From Triplophysa rosa (lineage: Eukaryota; Chordata; Actinopteri; Cypriniformes; Nemacheilidae): a stretch of 64,000 nucleotides of DNA. Within the stretch, counting starts at the first letter, position 1; each line of letters begins with the position of its first letter. A program made the position numbers and the translations under genes. A model generated the notes under the pieces. The model saw only the letters and a program-made list of their open reading frames with translations. It ran no database searches and was not told the DNA's origin. Shown piece by piece: positions 1 to 10,868 of this stretch. The stretch spans positions 5,733,984 through 5,797,983 of the forward strand of contig NC_079914.1 of NCBI RefSeq assembly GCF_024868665.1. Direction: 5' to 3'.

Positions 1-185
1 ATTGAAAACTAATTTGGATGACATTTATATAGCTATTTGGGACACACTCACAGACTATTTCTTCCTTTTTATTTGTCCAATTATAACAGCTTAGTAATGA
101 TTTATAATGCATTTGTAAATAAGTTATTATTCATTAATAAATGCTTTACAAAGGGAACCTTAATGTAAAGTGTTGCATTGTTGCA

Positions 186-400
186 TTGTTGTTTCCTGTC
201 AGGAGTTTTCTAGTTCTGTGGACAGGGCCCTGACAGTACCATGTCTTTTGTGCTTGTTGTGTTTTGTGTGGAAGCGCATAGTCCTTGTTTGTTATGATGG
301 CCATGTGCTCTCCTGCCGTGTGTTGAACCCGCCCCCCTCGTTTAGCTTTCCGCCAGTGGTCATGAAAGCCTTTGTGTGTTTATTTTTAGCTTGAAATGTG
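186..400 (+). repeat. Interspersed LTR-like fragment (unit 1 and unit 2 heads)
   Basis: This segment replaces a relic Ig exon found at the equivalent place in unit 3. It recurs in unit 2 at about 11,054-11,268. It resembles a more distant copy at about 44,480-44,790, sharing phrases such as GGAAGC.CAT, GGCCAT and ACCCCGCCCC. An LTR fragment is a reasonable guess from the composition, but no terminal duplication was found. Confidence 0.45.
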
Positions 401-1593
401 TATTTATGTGTACAAAAAGGATCAACACTATGAGTTTCAGTGTGGTCTCTATGACTGTTCTACTAATACAGAGAACTGAGATTTTAACATGTTTTCTAAA
501 TAGTAAGTATGTACTGACCAAAATGTGTTAAATGCTTATCTTAGTAGCTTAGTAAGATTTTTTCACACTAGCCAATTGAACACTTCTGGAATAACCAGGG
601 CTGGAAATGTGGAGAACATGGAAGGACCGGTTTAGAGACTGAACTACAACTAGTTTTATCCATATAACAGGCTATATTTAAACTCTATGAAAAAGTCTAC
701 TGTATTATAATCCAAGTATTATAATCCAAGGTCAGGTTGACATTTTTTTAAGTAATTTTTTGGACATTATATCTCTATATTGATAGGGGAGAGTGAATTA
801 CGGGACGACAGAGGATAACAGCAGCCAGGAAAGGACCACAAGTCAGGACTCAAAGTATACTGTATGTATTATCAACCTGTGATTGGATGGCAGAGTGCTT
901 GTCTGTGATTGGTCAAATGGTGGAAAATCCTTGGGGCAGTGTAACCTGTTGATGTGAAGAGTTTAAGTAAACAGAGAAACACATATACCCTAAAGGACAA
1001 GAAAGGATACAAAAATTGTGTTTTGTCATTGAAATATTTTACATTCATCTAAAACGACTGAAACCTGCCAGAGTCACATACTCGACGTTGTCAGATTTGC
1101 GGTCAGAGTCACTATGACCTTTAGTCACTAAATTACAGTATACTTGCGTATATAAGTGATTTACATTGCCAATTAAAAAAACATCAACATCTTATTTTAT
1201 AATATAGATAAAAACAGAAGTGGTATAGCTATAATATATAATTGTACTATATTTATGTAAATCTTTTGTCCAAAAGTATGTGATTGAGTATTATTATGAC
1301 TACTTTTATTTGACAGTAATGGTCTCAAACGTGTACTATTCCAGCTCGTCCTGGCAGTAGACATACAGCATAATGTCTTTGAATTCATAGATTCCTTGAG
1401 GGGCTGTCACACCTATCACTTCTGAAAAATGTCACTAAACATGTTTCAGTGAAACATAGTGCTAAAACATTGCAGATATGTGCCATGTAGAAAAGCATAT
1501 TTACAGAACTTTTACAGAATTTATAGTGATTAGTCAATAGGATTATTATTGTTAATCCTTTTTATTTTCTTACAGCATGTCTTATTTTACCGC
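401..1593. other. No gene seen
   Basis: AT-rich duplicated sequence, repeated at about 11,269-12,461. Only short open frames without splice context or recognisable domains were found. Confidence 0.6.
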
Positions 1594-2035
1594 ATCACAG
1601 TGGTTCCCAACCCTGGTCCTTGGGGCACCCCTGCCAGAATATATTAGATGTCTCCCAATATAAAACACCTGATTTGACTCCATCTGCTGGAGTGCCCGTG
1701 TGCTCCACTAGAGGGCACTCCCCACTGCACCTGAACTTTTCACATTGTACTACATTTCCCATACACCATAGTCAATATGCTTAATCATTCACAGGTTCCA
1801 TGTGCTCTCTGACTCAGGCAAAATGGCCACCCCGAGCCTCACATGCTCCCTGCCTTAGCCAAGATGGCCACTTCAGAGCGTCTCAAGTTTCTTGTGCTCT
1901 GCTGCTGGCTCCTCCCTGGCTCCCTGTCTATGAATGTTATCTGCCTGCCCTGATTTTTGCCTGGTTTTCTGGACACTGTTTATTAAAGCTGCATTTAGAT
2001 CCTCAACCCTTCGTGTATCAGAGCACTATCACACT
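1594..2035 (+). repeat. Interspersed repeat, TTCCCAACCCTGG type
   Basis: The segment begins with a TTCCCAACCCTGGTCCTTGG phrase and ends with TATTAAAGCTGCATTTAGAT followed by GTGTATCAGAGCA. Further copies lie at 12,462-13,208 (with an internal artefactual duplication) and about 22,225-22,620. The CACTACATTTCCCAT and TATTAAAGCTGCA blocks are shared with another repeat type at 25,991-26,410, so the two families look related. Class is not certain. Confidence 0.6.
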
Positions 2036-3028
2036 TCATACACATATTATGTTGTTTTACTGATGGAATAGCTACAAGAAGGTGTGAGCCATCATAAATG
2101 CTGTTGAAGGCAATGTGTCTACAGATTTAGGTGCTGACTTATTTACACCACCTACACTTAAAAGGGGAATGATCACATCATTTAGTCTCCCACCTGTTTT
2201 TATTTTTTTTATTTTAAGCTTACACTTATGACATACTGAATGTGTTCTTCACATTGTGCATCTTCAGTGTTCATGTTTGTTTTACTTATCCCTCTTTTGA
2301 ATATCCTATTTGCCTTCCCTGTTTTGCCTGTCTTGCCTTTAGTCACCAATCTTATACTTCTATGTCACACTTGCACTGTTTGTGGATGTCTGAGCTTGGT
2401 TGAATGTTTATTTACTTATTTATATTCTTTATTGCAAACAGGTTGTCAACTTTGACTCATCCTGAGTGGTCCATTACAGGTCGAAGCTGTAGGCTACAGG
2501 TCTTGTGAGTTTTCCATATGGAGGTTGTGTTGTTTTTAAGGAATTTTCTCTTTTCGAGAATAAGAAGGTCTGTCACTTTGGAACAAATCTGCCTGAATTG
2601 TGGCAAAAACAAAATGTAAGTTTCCTCAATTTAGACCATGTCCTTTCCTTTTTTTGTGTGTTCTGTTTAGCTGAAAGTAGAATTTCTTGTTTGTCTTTTA
2701 ATATTCTCTTCATTATTTTAAGGGGGCATGCCACTTTTAAAGGACGTTCTGGAGGTTCTGGATTTTCACTTGGATGGTCACTTTTGTGCAAACACCTGGT
2801 ACAGAGGAGTTGTGTGAATCAAACAACATTTTCTTTAAAGAAATAGAGTATATTATCTTCACCAGTCAGGAACAGAAGAACAGAGGTAAAAACTAAATCA
2901 GTGTTTATGTCTCTAGTTTTATATAAAGAAAATATGTGTACTCTTGTAGCATTACTAATATGGTATGGTACTGAAATTATACTGATAATGATAAGACTTT
3001 TAGGCTATCATAGAATATGAAGCCGTCA
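2036..3028. other. No gene seen, upstream of A1
   Basis: Duplicated AT-rich sequence, conserved in all three units (2,036 / 13,210 / 22,620). Short open frames here have no splice context or family motif. Confidence 0.5.
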
Positions 3029-3038
3029 GCGCATGCGT
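3029..3038 (+). promoter_or_regulatory. NRF1-like site upstream of A1
   Basis: GCGCATGCGT matches the core of the nuclear respiratory factor 1 site. It lies about 135 bp before the A1 start codon. Equivalent sites are found upstream of A2 and A3, and a longer palindromic version lies upstream of A4. Function is inferred from sequence match and conserved position only. Confidence 0.5.
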
Positions 3039-3173
3039 GTTGTCACCACGCATTGAGTGTGTAAACGGACGTACTTCGCCGTCGTTTCTTCAAGCAGAAT
3101 ACATTCACTAAATTTTGTAATCAGCTTACCAAGTTACTTTATTTGGGTGGTTTCCATTATAAACTAAACCAAG

Positions 3174-4786
3174 ATGTTCAAAAGGTATGTATAATATGAA
3201 ATATAATCAGACGTCTAAATGGACAACGGCATGTGGTCACCTGTAGCTAGCACCTGTTGTTAGCATCTATTTATTTTCTTACAAAATAGTCATCATTTAG
3301 TGACCATACGATTAAATTTTAGACTTAAGTAGTTTGGTACAGTCTACCTTAGAAAATGTATTGTTCAGGAAACCTTAAACCTTTGTTTGATAATTTTTTT
3401 AGCATTAGCTGGTGTAGGCCATGAGAACGATAGGTGCACAACGTGTTTTTTTGCTCTTAGTTTCCTATTATATACTGATAAACACCATTTATTTACAATT
3501 AATGCATTGATGAGAACGAAGTTTAAAATATTTATGTATTCTTTTAGGATATCAAGTATTACAGTAATGGTGTACAAAATATACCTTTTGGCAAGACATA
3601 AGAGAATAAGAATATTGTCCAAATACTGCTACCGTAACAAGACAATACATGTTGTAAAATGATGTTGCTTATTGTTCATGAAAGTTACTGCATGAAGTAA
3701 TGTTAATGAATGAGACCTTTATTGTAAAGTGACATTGATGTTGATGTTGGGTGATGGGGTTTGGCTCACAGTTTCATCTCTTGGCTATGTGAAGGCCACT
3801 CTTCTTTCACATCGGTGTCACTTTTTGCACAGGGAAGTCTGGAGCATGAAAAGGGTCTTCAGCAAACTGTTAGAAGCATATCCTCTTAGGTGTTTCTGTA
3901 TGCAGTAGCATTAAGATTCACTTGAAATTGAGAGGCTAAAACAACCTGGTCAACTAGAAAAGAAGGAGCATTTTACACTAACAATGTCGTGTATTTCTCA
4001 AAATGGGGAAATATAAGGGAAGAGTCACCCACCAGGCTGATGTCCTTAATGTCCTTCTTTTTCTTTTGTTTATTAAGTTTGTGCATCATCTGGGTACTTC
4101 TGACATTTACTAGAGGTGAGCAATAAACAAACAAACAAACACTGTATAATTAATGCCACAAGTACAATGCCAAACTGTGTTTGCACTTATTTGCAGGTTC
4201 TCCAGTTTCCCCCAAAAATTCCCTGTTAGAAGTTGAAGGTTTTGTTGGAGAATCTGGGCTCTTGCCTTTTTCTTTAAATGGCAATATATCTGAAGTGATT
4301 TCTGTACATTGGAGAGATGGTAATGGCAAACCAGTGTATGACATTATCAATGGCACAGGAAAAGCTGGGCCAGATTACCAGGGAAGAGTTACAAGTTTTT
4401 CTTTGGAGTATAAGAATGGAAATTACTCCATCCAAATTGAAAATCTTCAAATCACAGATGAAGGAGAATATGAGATTTATATCACTGGTTCGCAAGATTC
4501 TGCAAAAATAAAGCTTTCTGTTAAGGGTGAGTATAAGAAAAGACTTAAGAAGTATTTGAAGAAAATGATTGTTTAAATGTTTACTGTTTATTGTTTAGAA
4601 TTGTAATGTTGCTAATGATTGATAAAGCCAAACTAATGTTAAGTAATGTTAAATCTAATTTCATTTGTTGTTTTAACAGAGAGACCAAAAGAAATGGATC
4701 AAATGAAACCAAACTCAATCTCTTCTGGAAATGAGCTTTCTGCTGTTCTGATTGTAGCTGGGGTAATTCTTGCCTTTGGTGTTTGA
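3174..4786 (+). CDS. A1: single V-type Ig protein without canonical cysteines
   Basis: The reconstructed gene has four coding exons: 3,174-3,184, 4,078-4,115, 4,197-4,526 and 4,680-4,786, with matching phases 2, 1 and 1. This gives 161 residues. Exons 1-2 encode a signal peptide (MFKSLCIIWVLLTFTRG). Exon 3 is a B7/butyrophilin-like V domain with GFVG, HW and DEGEY landmarks. Both canonical cysteine positions are replaced, by Phe41 (B strand) and Ile110 (F strand), while core Trp55 is kept. Exon 4 gives a short stalk and a hydrophobic end, ELSAVLIVAGVILAFGV, then TGA, with no cytoplasmic tail. The tail could be a GPI-anchor signal or a truncated membrane span. The nearest relatives in the window are A2, A3 and A4. 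The ligand is unknown. The very small first exon was chosen because phase and position match A4, where it is longer. Confidence 0.72.
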
Positions 4787-4793
4787 TGTATGT

Positions 4794-5196
4794 GCTATTT
4801 ACTCTGCACTCTCTCCATCACCCAGACTGCCATTACGCACTACACTTCCCATAATCCATTGTTGGACTCATTATGTTGATCACTATCACCTGTGTACCTG
4901 TTCGCTCTGTGTATTTAAACCCTGTTGTCACATTTAATCAGTGTGAAGTCTTGCATGTGTTACCGCTGCATTTCTGAGCAGTCTTGTCGTGTTGGATTGA
5001 TTATTGGATTGCATTTTGTCGTGTGAACCTCTGCCTGCCTGACCTCTAAAGTGGGAAAGCTGCCTGCCTTGACCTTTGCCTGTTATCTCGATCATGATTG
5101 TTTGCTGCCTGCCCTGACTATTGCCTGTACTGTTTTGGATATTAAAGCTGCACTTAGATCTTCCATCCTTTGAGTCTCTGAGCAGTTTGTAACAGT
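4794..5196 (+). repeat. Interspersed LTR-like repeat, 5'-truncated copy
   Basis: From CACTCTCTCCATCACCCAG to TTTGTAACA, this matches the complete copy at 25,991-26,410. The left end is missing because a deletion joined it directly to the last exon of A1. A third copy, full of dropped bases, lies at about 16,075-16,439. Confidence 0.65.
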
Positions 5197-6200
5197 AATG
5201 AATGTGTATAAAACATCTGCCAAGTACCACAATTAATATAAACCATATAAAAATAAAATAAAAACTCAAAACAACTGAAAAATACCACCAGTAAAAATAC
5301 TAAAATTTAACAATGAAAAATATATTATAATCATAACATTTAATAAACAGAACTGAACCCGAATAATCCTCATGTTGTTTGCTTGTGCTGACGTGTAAAT
5401 GTCATATATGTTCTCTGTGTCACATGTATGAGTGTGTTTAGGTGGAGCTCGAGTAAAGTGTGGAAAAGCGTAATGATGTGATGCTTTTACTGTCTCAGAT
5501 GTGATCGCTGTAAGGATGGACAAAATGTCCCTCATTTGAGTTTGTGACACGGCATACTGCAGTAATGATGCTACAAATTCATCTTTGTCATCAAGGAAAT
5601 AAATTACATAATTAAAATATATTACAATAGAATAGATGTTTTAATTTGTAATAATATTTTGCAATATTTCAATTTTTTGCCATCATCAAGAGACTGTTCC
5701 AAAATATAAAATAATTGCATGTATTATATTTGGATAGCTCAACTTTTCCTTGAATAATTCTTAATAATTCTTGAATAAGTTTGAATAATTCTTAATATTT
5801 TTTTAATTAAACTTAATTTTTAATTGTTGTGTAATAAATTGCTTGAAATAAAACTGTAATCATAATGAGATTTGGTTTATGGGCAGAATCTCAGTGACAT
5901 ATTGATCATCTCCTTCAGCTGGAAGAGGATTTGGGGGAACTTCCCGGGGAACGGTGGGTGAGGGTGAGGCTGCATGTATGAGGTGGACGTAGACCTCATT
6001 AGTGAACTATTTATCCGCTACCATCCCTGGACCCTGTGGTAGTTAGCTAAAGTCCACTAGCATAGCCAACAGGAGAATGTTGGCAAGTGGTTACAGATTT
6101 AAGATCTCTTACCAAAATTGGCTGGCTATGCAACTAGCACTAATATTAAAGGTAAGGAAGCTCCATAAATGAATACCGTTCTTTTCGAAAAACTGGGTAA
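5197..6200. other. No gene seen, between A1 and the CT microsatellite
   Basis: AT-rich sequence conserved in the three units (5,197 / 16,440 / 26,411). A moderately GC-rich block around 5,890-6,080 is equally conserved in the three copies. No splice-supported coding segment was found. Confidence 0.5.
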
Positions 6201-6209
6201 TTGTCGGCC

Positions 6210-6210
<1 letters not shown>

Positions 6211-6262
<52 letters not shown>
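6211..6262 (+). repeat. CT microsatellite (unit 1)
   Basis: A run of about 25 CT dinucleotides. Corresponding runs of different length lie at 17,441-17,482 (unit 2) and 27,431-27,481 (unit 3). Confidence 0.95.
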
Positions 6263-6266
<4 letters not shown>

Positions 6267-6346
6267 CTCTGTAACCTCTCTTTCCGTTTTTGATGACTGG
6301 ACTTATACTTCAGTTTACCATCTGATCTCACTCAGTGACTCTATGC

Positions 6347-6633
6347 CAGTAGTTCTCAAACTGGGGGCCGTGGTCCCTGGGGGGGGCGAGACGGATCCAG
6401 TTTGTGGCATTTTATGAAATATAGAAATTGATCATAGATTTTATGCAATCAAACATCAGAAAAATAAGACCACCAGACAAAAGAATTGATGTTTCAGCAT
6501 TGTATAACCGAATATGTTTTTGTTTAAATAAAAATGTTAAATTTAAGATTAAAAGTCTTTATTTGGGGGGGGCCGCAAAGCGATGCACTCTACACAAAGG
6601 GGGCCTTACAACGAAAAAGTTTGAGAACCACTG
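6347..6633. mobile_element. Non-autonomous hAT-type element (287 bp)
   Basis: The ends are inverted: CAGTAGTTCTCAAACTG on the left and GTTTGAGAACCACTG on the right. They are flanked by 8-bp direct duplications, CTCTATGC (6,339-6,346) and CTCTAGGC (6,634-6,641), differing at one base. Unit 3 has the unoccupied site at about 27,558-27,565 (CTCTAGGC once, then CTACATAGG). Size, ends and duplication length fit the hAT superfamily. There is no coding capacity. Confidence 0.88.
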
Positions 6634-6641
6634 CTCTAGGC

Positions 6642-8103
6642 TACGTAGGACGGGATGGAACCATGCAGTAAAGGGGGAGGGGTGTAATTTTAGCGCTGCC
6701 AACTGGTTGCTTTTGTTTTAATTGTTTTGCTTTTGTTTTGCTTCAAAAAATGTAAAGAAAACAAACATAATTTCCATGTTTATAAGTATTTTTATTATTT
6801 AAAATTTCTTTATATATATATATATATATAAGAATCAGAAAGAGCTTTATTGTCAAGTATGATTACACACTAGGATAATGTATGAATATGTATACTATAT
6901 ATAAAGTAGCATACAGAAAGACACGTCTTTGCATTTACCTATGTTAGACCAGCAGATGTCCTCTGTGTGCCAAGTGTCAGCTTTATCAACAACAGAAAGT
7001 TACAGGACCAGTAAAGCATAGCAGTCTTTTTGATACTAATGTGGCTTTTTCAAAATAATGATGTAAATGAAAGCACAGGGAACAAAATGCTGATAAATTA
7101 CCAACCCCCCCCCCAATAAAGCTATCTAAAAAAGCACAAAATATGAATAATTTTCTCTCACTAGAAGACATTTACATATTCAAACGTACACCTATAGGAG
7201 TATGTTAAGGTAAGAAGGTAAAGGCCCTTGAATATGATGTATCCAATTCCTTGACCCCTATAGCGCACTGGCTCCATTAGCTCCATCCACTTTACTGGTT
7301 AGGCCATTCTTCAAGATCCAACGACACTGCTGGTCACCTTCAGTTGTTGTTCTGGTTTTGCATGACTTCTGGGTCTCCGTATACACCAGACCCCCCCTTT
7401 CCTCAAGCTCCGCCTTGGTCCTCAATTGTTTCTGTCACCCCAATTTTCCAAGCCTCGGTCTTAGGCCCAATCCCATTTGTACTCCTTACCCCTATACTTC
7501 CCCCTCTGTTTAGCACGTTCATGTGAAGGGGTAGGGTTGTTTCGTTTCTCTTTTGGGTGTGTGGTGGGCAAAGACAGTGGCATCTTTGTCGTTTGTGATA
7601 AACATCTCCGCATCTCCTTTGATGTAGGAGCTAGCAGTGGTGTCTTAGGGTAATGTTTTCAACCCTTCCCTTTGCCACTCTGTTTCAAGGGGCAAGGTGT
7701 AGGCAAAGAGTCATACATTAGAATTTCCATCGACTTTGCCTTAGACTCCCAGGGTGACATGATGTTTTGTTGACCTCTCCATATACATCTGAGCTCCACC
7801 TTGGCTCCTCCCTACATTGTCTCTGTCCATTCTGTTTTTGCTTTCTTCCTGTTCATCATTTGTGATAAGGAAATGTATTCCATATTACCTACCTTGTATA
7901 TCTAAGATGAAAATGAAATTGTTTTAAAGGTTAAAGATGTTGCATTTGAAATTGCATGTGAGCATCCTTACAAAAATGGGCACTAAAAATTTGCTTTTTA
8001 TTTAAATGAGACATCAAATGTAAAATGTGATATAGTATATTTGTACAGAGGAAGTATATTTGACTTCCTATATTTGTGTGTGTTGCCATAGACTGCCACA
8101 TAG
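6642..8103. other. No gene seen, region between hAT insert and B1 upstream repeat
   Basis: Contains a short TA run near 6,812-6,830, a poly-C tract at 7,105-7,114 and assorted repeat-like sequence. Parts at 7,576 onward match unit 3 from 36,706. No coding exon was supported. Confidence 0.5.
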
Positions 8104-8200
8104 ATTACATTTTACATTTTCATTTATTCATTTAGCAGACGCTTTTATCCAAAGCGACTTACAGAGAGTTCAAGGAGCAATAAGCGATATGTAATACAGC
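8104..8200 (+). repeat. Common fish interspersed repeat (TTTAGCAGACGCTTTTATCC)
   Basis: TTTAGCAGACGCTTTTATCC followed by AAAGCGACTTACA is a phrase found in great numbers in fish genomes. It lies about 200-300 bp upstream of B1, and its duplicated counterpart lies at about 37,176-37,270 upstream of B2. Confidence 0.7.
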
Positions 8201-8401
8201 ATTAATACAATAGGTGCTAATACAAAGTTACTAGTTTCAACTACGTTGTTTCAACCTAGTTTCAAAATATGCAGGAAGCTTGTGTGTTTTTGCTTCAGAG
8301 CGTTGTAGAGTCCATCTTTAATGCTGCATGGTGGGAAGCAGGATTTATTATGTTCATACACAGTACAATACAATACATTAGTGTTCAGATAAGTCGACAG
8401 C

Positions 8402-9499
8402 ATGAGGATTCTCCAGATTCAACTCTGTAAGTTTATTACATGTTCTTAATATGTTTTAGTTTATTTCTTTGCATTTGGCAGATGATTTATTCAACCATGT
8501 ATTATTTATTTATTTTCTTGTTTTTCCTTCTAGATATATTAATCTGGTGTCAAGCGGCAGAGACTTTAGATCAACTGACTGATTTGGGACAAAATGTGAC
8601 TATAAACTGTGATCTGGATGATGAGGACGTTTACTGGATTTTATTTAAACAATCAGATTCTCCTACAGTGATACTACGCTCATTCTCAAACCCAACAACA
8701 GCTTTCTACTTCAATGAAACATTTGAAAACAAATATTCAGTACAATCTAAACATCGTCTGGTCATATATAATGTTACTGTAGATGAGTTAGGAGTTTATT
8801 ACTGTATGAATAAAGATACACCTCCAAAACTCAGTCACAGCACACGACTGAACATCATTGGTGAGTACAGTCATTCAGCACTTTTTAAAAATGTATTTAG
8901 ACTTGAAAATTACTGATCAATGGTTGTTCTGGACAGAACAGCAATAGTTTTATTTACAGTATACTGTATATACAGTTTTGTTACAGAGCCAACTCAACCC
9001 ATGTATCATTTCTCAGAGTATCAGAATCAGACAGCAGTGAACTCTATTCATCAGAATGAGACACAATGGCACATTATCATCATTATATCTGCTCTCATGA
9101 ATGCTGTTCTGACCTTTGTGACTATTGGTGAGTTATTATTCGTGGACCTAGATAAAATTAAATGAACAATAATTCGGCTCTTTGGCTGTAAGACTAATAC
9201 AGTAGTATAAAAATTAATATAATACTCTTTCCTCCAGTAGGTACCTGTTACTCTGGAAAAAACATAAAACTTAATGATTCAGATCCACTGCAGACTAAAT
9301 ATATGCATCTAGAACAACCTGGAGAATTGAGCCAAGCACAGGTACATTGTTACCTACATTAGTACTATACATATGCATATACATACTGTACAAGTAATGT
9401 ATGTAATGGGTAATAGATATTCAACATCCTTATGTTTCTCAGTACACTGCGGTGAGATTTTCCACATGTGACGAGTCTGGACACACTCAAGTCAACTGA
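8402..9499 (+). CDS. B1: single-pass V-type Ig receptor with tyrosine motifs
   Basis: Five exons: 8,402-8,426, 8,534-8,860, 8,987-9,127, 9,241-9,341 and 9,443-9,499, with consistent phases. This gives 216 residues. Exon 1 plus the start of exon 2 encode a signal peptide (MRILQIQLYILIWCQAAE). Exon 2 is a V domain with Cys34 and Cys99, Trp43 and the DELGVYYC signature, plus several N-glycosylation sequons. Exon 3 gives a stalk and a transmembrane span at about 146-166. Exons 4-5 give a cytoplasmic tail with TKYMHL (183-188, resembling TxYxx[VIL] switch motifs) and YTAV (199-202). The last exon starts exactly on that tyrosine. An inhibitory or signalling receptor role is inferred; the family name is not known to me. 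AATAAA signals follow at 9,554 and 9,569. Confidence 0.82.
9238..9240 (+). promoter_or_regulatory. Tandem (NAGNAG) splice acceptor of B1 exon 4
   Basis: The acceptor reads CAGTAG followed by GTACC. Splicing after the first AG adds a single valine at the start of the cytoplasmic tail; splicing after the second omits it. Both keep the frame. The same arrangement is present in B2 at 38,304-38,306. Confidence 0.7.
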
Positions 9500-9574
9500 A
9501 CCACTGCCCTCTTTTCATCTCTTAACACAGTATTTTTGTTATTCAGTGTTGCTAATAAAACCATGTATAATAAA

Positions 9575-10868
9575 TAAACCACTGATAAAGAAAACAGATA
9601 TAGCAATAGAGAGTGTGATCGATGAAGACCTCAACACCTGCAACATACATTACTCTCATAGTATTGGCATATATCATACTATAATTGTTGTACAGTTATT
9701 CCAGCTAAAGAAAGACAATATGATATCAGAAGACATATAAATAATAATATCTATATCAGAATTCACGATCAGAAATCTATCTAGTTGTATTTTATAATTC
9801 CGCTTTAACTTAGTGAGCAATTTAAGAGAAAGCGTCACGACCCACAAATCTAGGGTAGGGGTGGTAACATTTTAAGGGAAAGAAAAAGAATAGGTGCAAA
9901 AGTAAAAAAAGAGGTTACTCTGTCTCTGTCCCAGCACTAATGACAACAAGATTTTTGTGTTTATAATGTATTTCTGCAGATCAGTCAATGTAACGTAACA
10001 GTAAAGAAACTTGAACAAGCATGACTGAGAAGCATTATGCTTCAGGAGAGGGTTAGGCCAAACAAACAAACTGAAGTTACTATGCCCCAAGGGAATTTAA
10101 ATAACCTGACAAATGAAATGACAAAAAAGCAACATAAGTCTTCCCTTACTCCCTCGCTAGGCCATAAACAGGAGAAAACAAAAAGTTACAATTATTAGCA
10201 AAGAAAGGAATAAAATGCCACCCAACTCCCTACTGCTTCACAAGTTTAGATCAACAAAAGCTTGACAAAAAGGTTTAGCAGGTTTGCTTACACATATAGT
10301 TCAATATCCACAACTCAAGTAACCTGGCTCTTTAGCTCACACCGAACAACAACAAAGAGTAGCTCACTCGAGATTTAGCAAGTTTGCTTACACAAGAGTA
10401 TAGTTCAATAGCAACAACTCCAATTATTTCACTCTTGGTCTGGGACAGCCAACAGTGTGACACTCAGCGGAGACAGTCTCCAAGAACAAAGGATTCCTTC
10501 TGTTTAAATGCAGTGTCCTCCTCACATTCAGTAATGAGGGTCAGCTGTGGCACCAATCAGATTCCTGAGAGAGGATAGAGACGGACATAAAATAAACAAC
10601 ATTTCCCAGCATGCAACACTAACATTTCACCAATGTTTCCCTTCCAAAATAAAAGTAATGAATGACAAATATACGTCCAGGGACATCACAATAGCAATAA
10701 ATGAATAAATAAACAAATTAAATCTAAGAAAGATAAGATATAAGATATTCAATAACAATGGGAGATTGTTACCATGAAATAAAATTACTCATTACTCAAA
10801 AGATCTGTGGTAGGTCACCTAGTTATTAATAAAAAGTATTTGACTAAAATGTATTATTTATTATGTTT
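9575..10868. other. No gene seen, end of unit 1
   Basis: From about 9,600 to 10,765 the sequence is not shared with units 2 or 3. It contains an imperfect direct repeat (about 10,273-10,315 and 10,374-10,420, TTTAGCA.GTTTGCTTACACA). Its composition suggests an old interspersed element, but ends and target duplication were not resolved. Confidence 0.45.

Larger units (their letters stand above)
1..10868 (+). repeat. Segmental duplication unit 1 (carries genes A1 and B1)
   Basis: The sequence from base 1 recurs from 10,869 with an offset of 10,868 and looks nearly base-for-base identical up to about 3,336. The match continues more loosely to about 7,100 and then stops where unit 2 is rearranged. 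Related but more diverged sequence recurs from about 20,586 (unit 3). The unit contains gene A1 (3,174-4,786), a CT microsatellite, a small hAT element and gene B1 (8,402-9,499). The stretch 9,600-10,765 has no counterpart in the other units. The true unit boundary is uncertain because the window begins inside it. Confidence 0.9.

Noticed and set aside
170..394. 74-residue open frame, repeated exactly at 11,038-11,262
   Set aside because: It lies in an LTR-like repeat fragment and is repeated only because the segment is duplicated; no domain or splice context.
1800..2063. Open frame of 87 residues in units 1 and 2
   Set aside because: It runs through an interspersed repeat (TATTAAAGCTGCA family), and the unit 3 copy does not preserve the frame.
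2505..2846. 113-residue open frame upstream of A1
   Set aside because: The unit 3 counterpart is disrupted and no known domain is visible.
3397..3455. Candidate second exon of A1 after TTTTTTTAG at 3,402
   Set aside because: In the phase required by exon 1 it meets a stop; the exon at 4,078-4,115 fits both phases and gives a signal peptide.
4274..4495. Antisense frame across the A1 V exon (also at A2 and A3)
   Set aside because: Shadow of the real exon on the other strand.
6146..6331. Arg/Glu-rich frame on the - strand
   Set aside because: Simple translation of the CT microsatellite.
9836..10692. Possible LTR on the - strand (TGTGATGTCC ... TCGTGACG)
   Set aside because: The ends do not form a clean TG...CA pair and no 4-6 bp flanking duplication was found.
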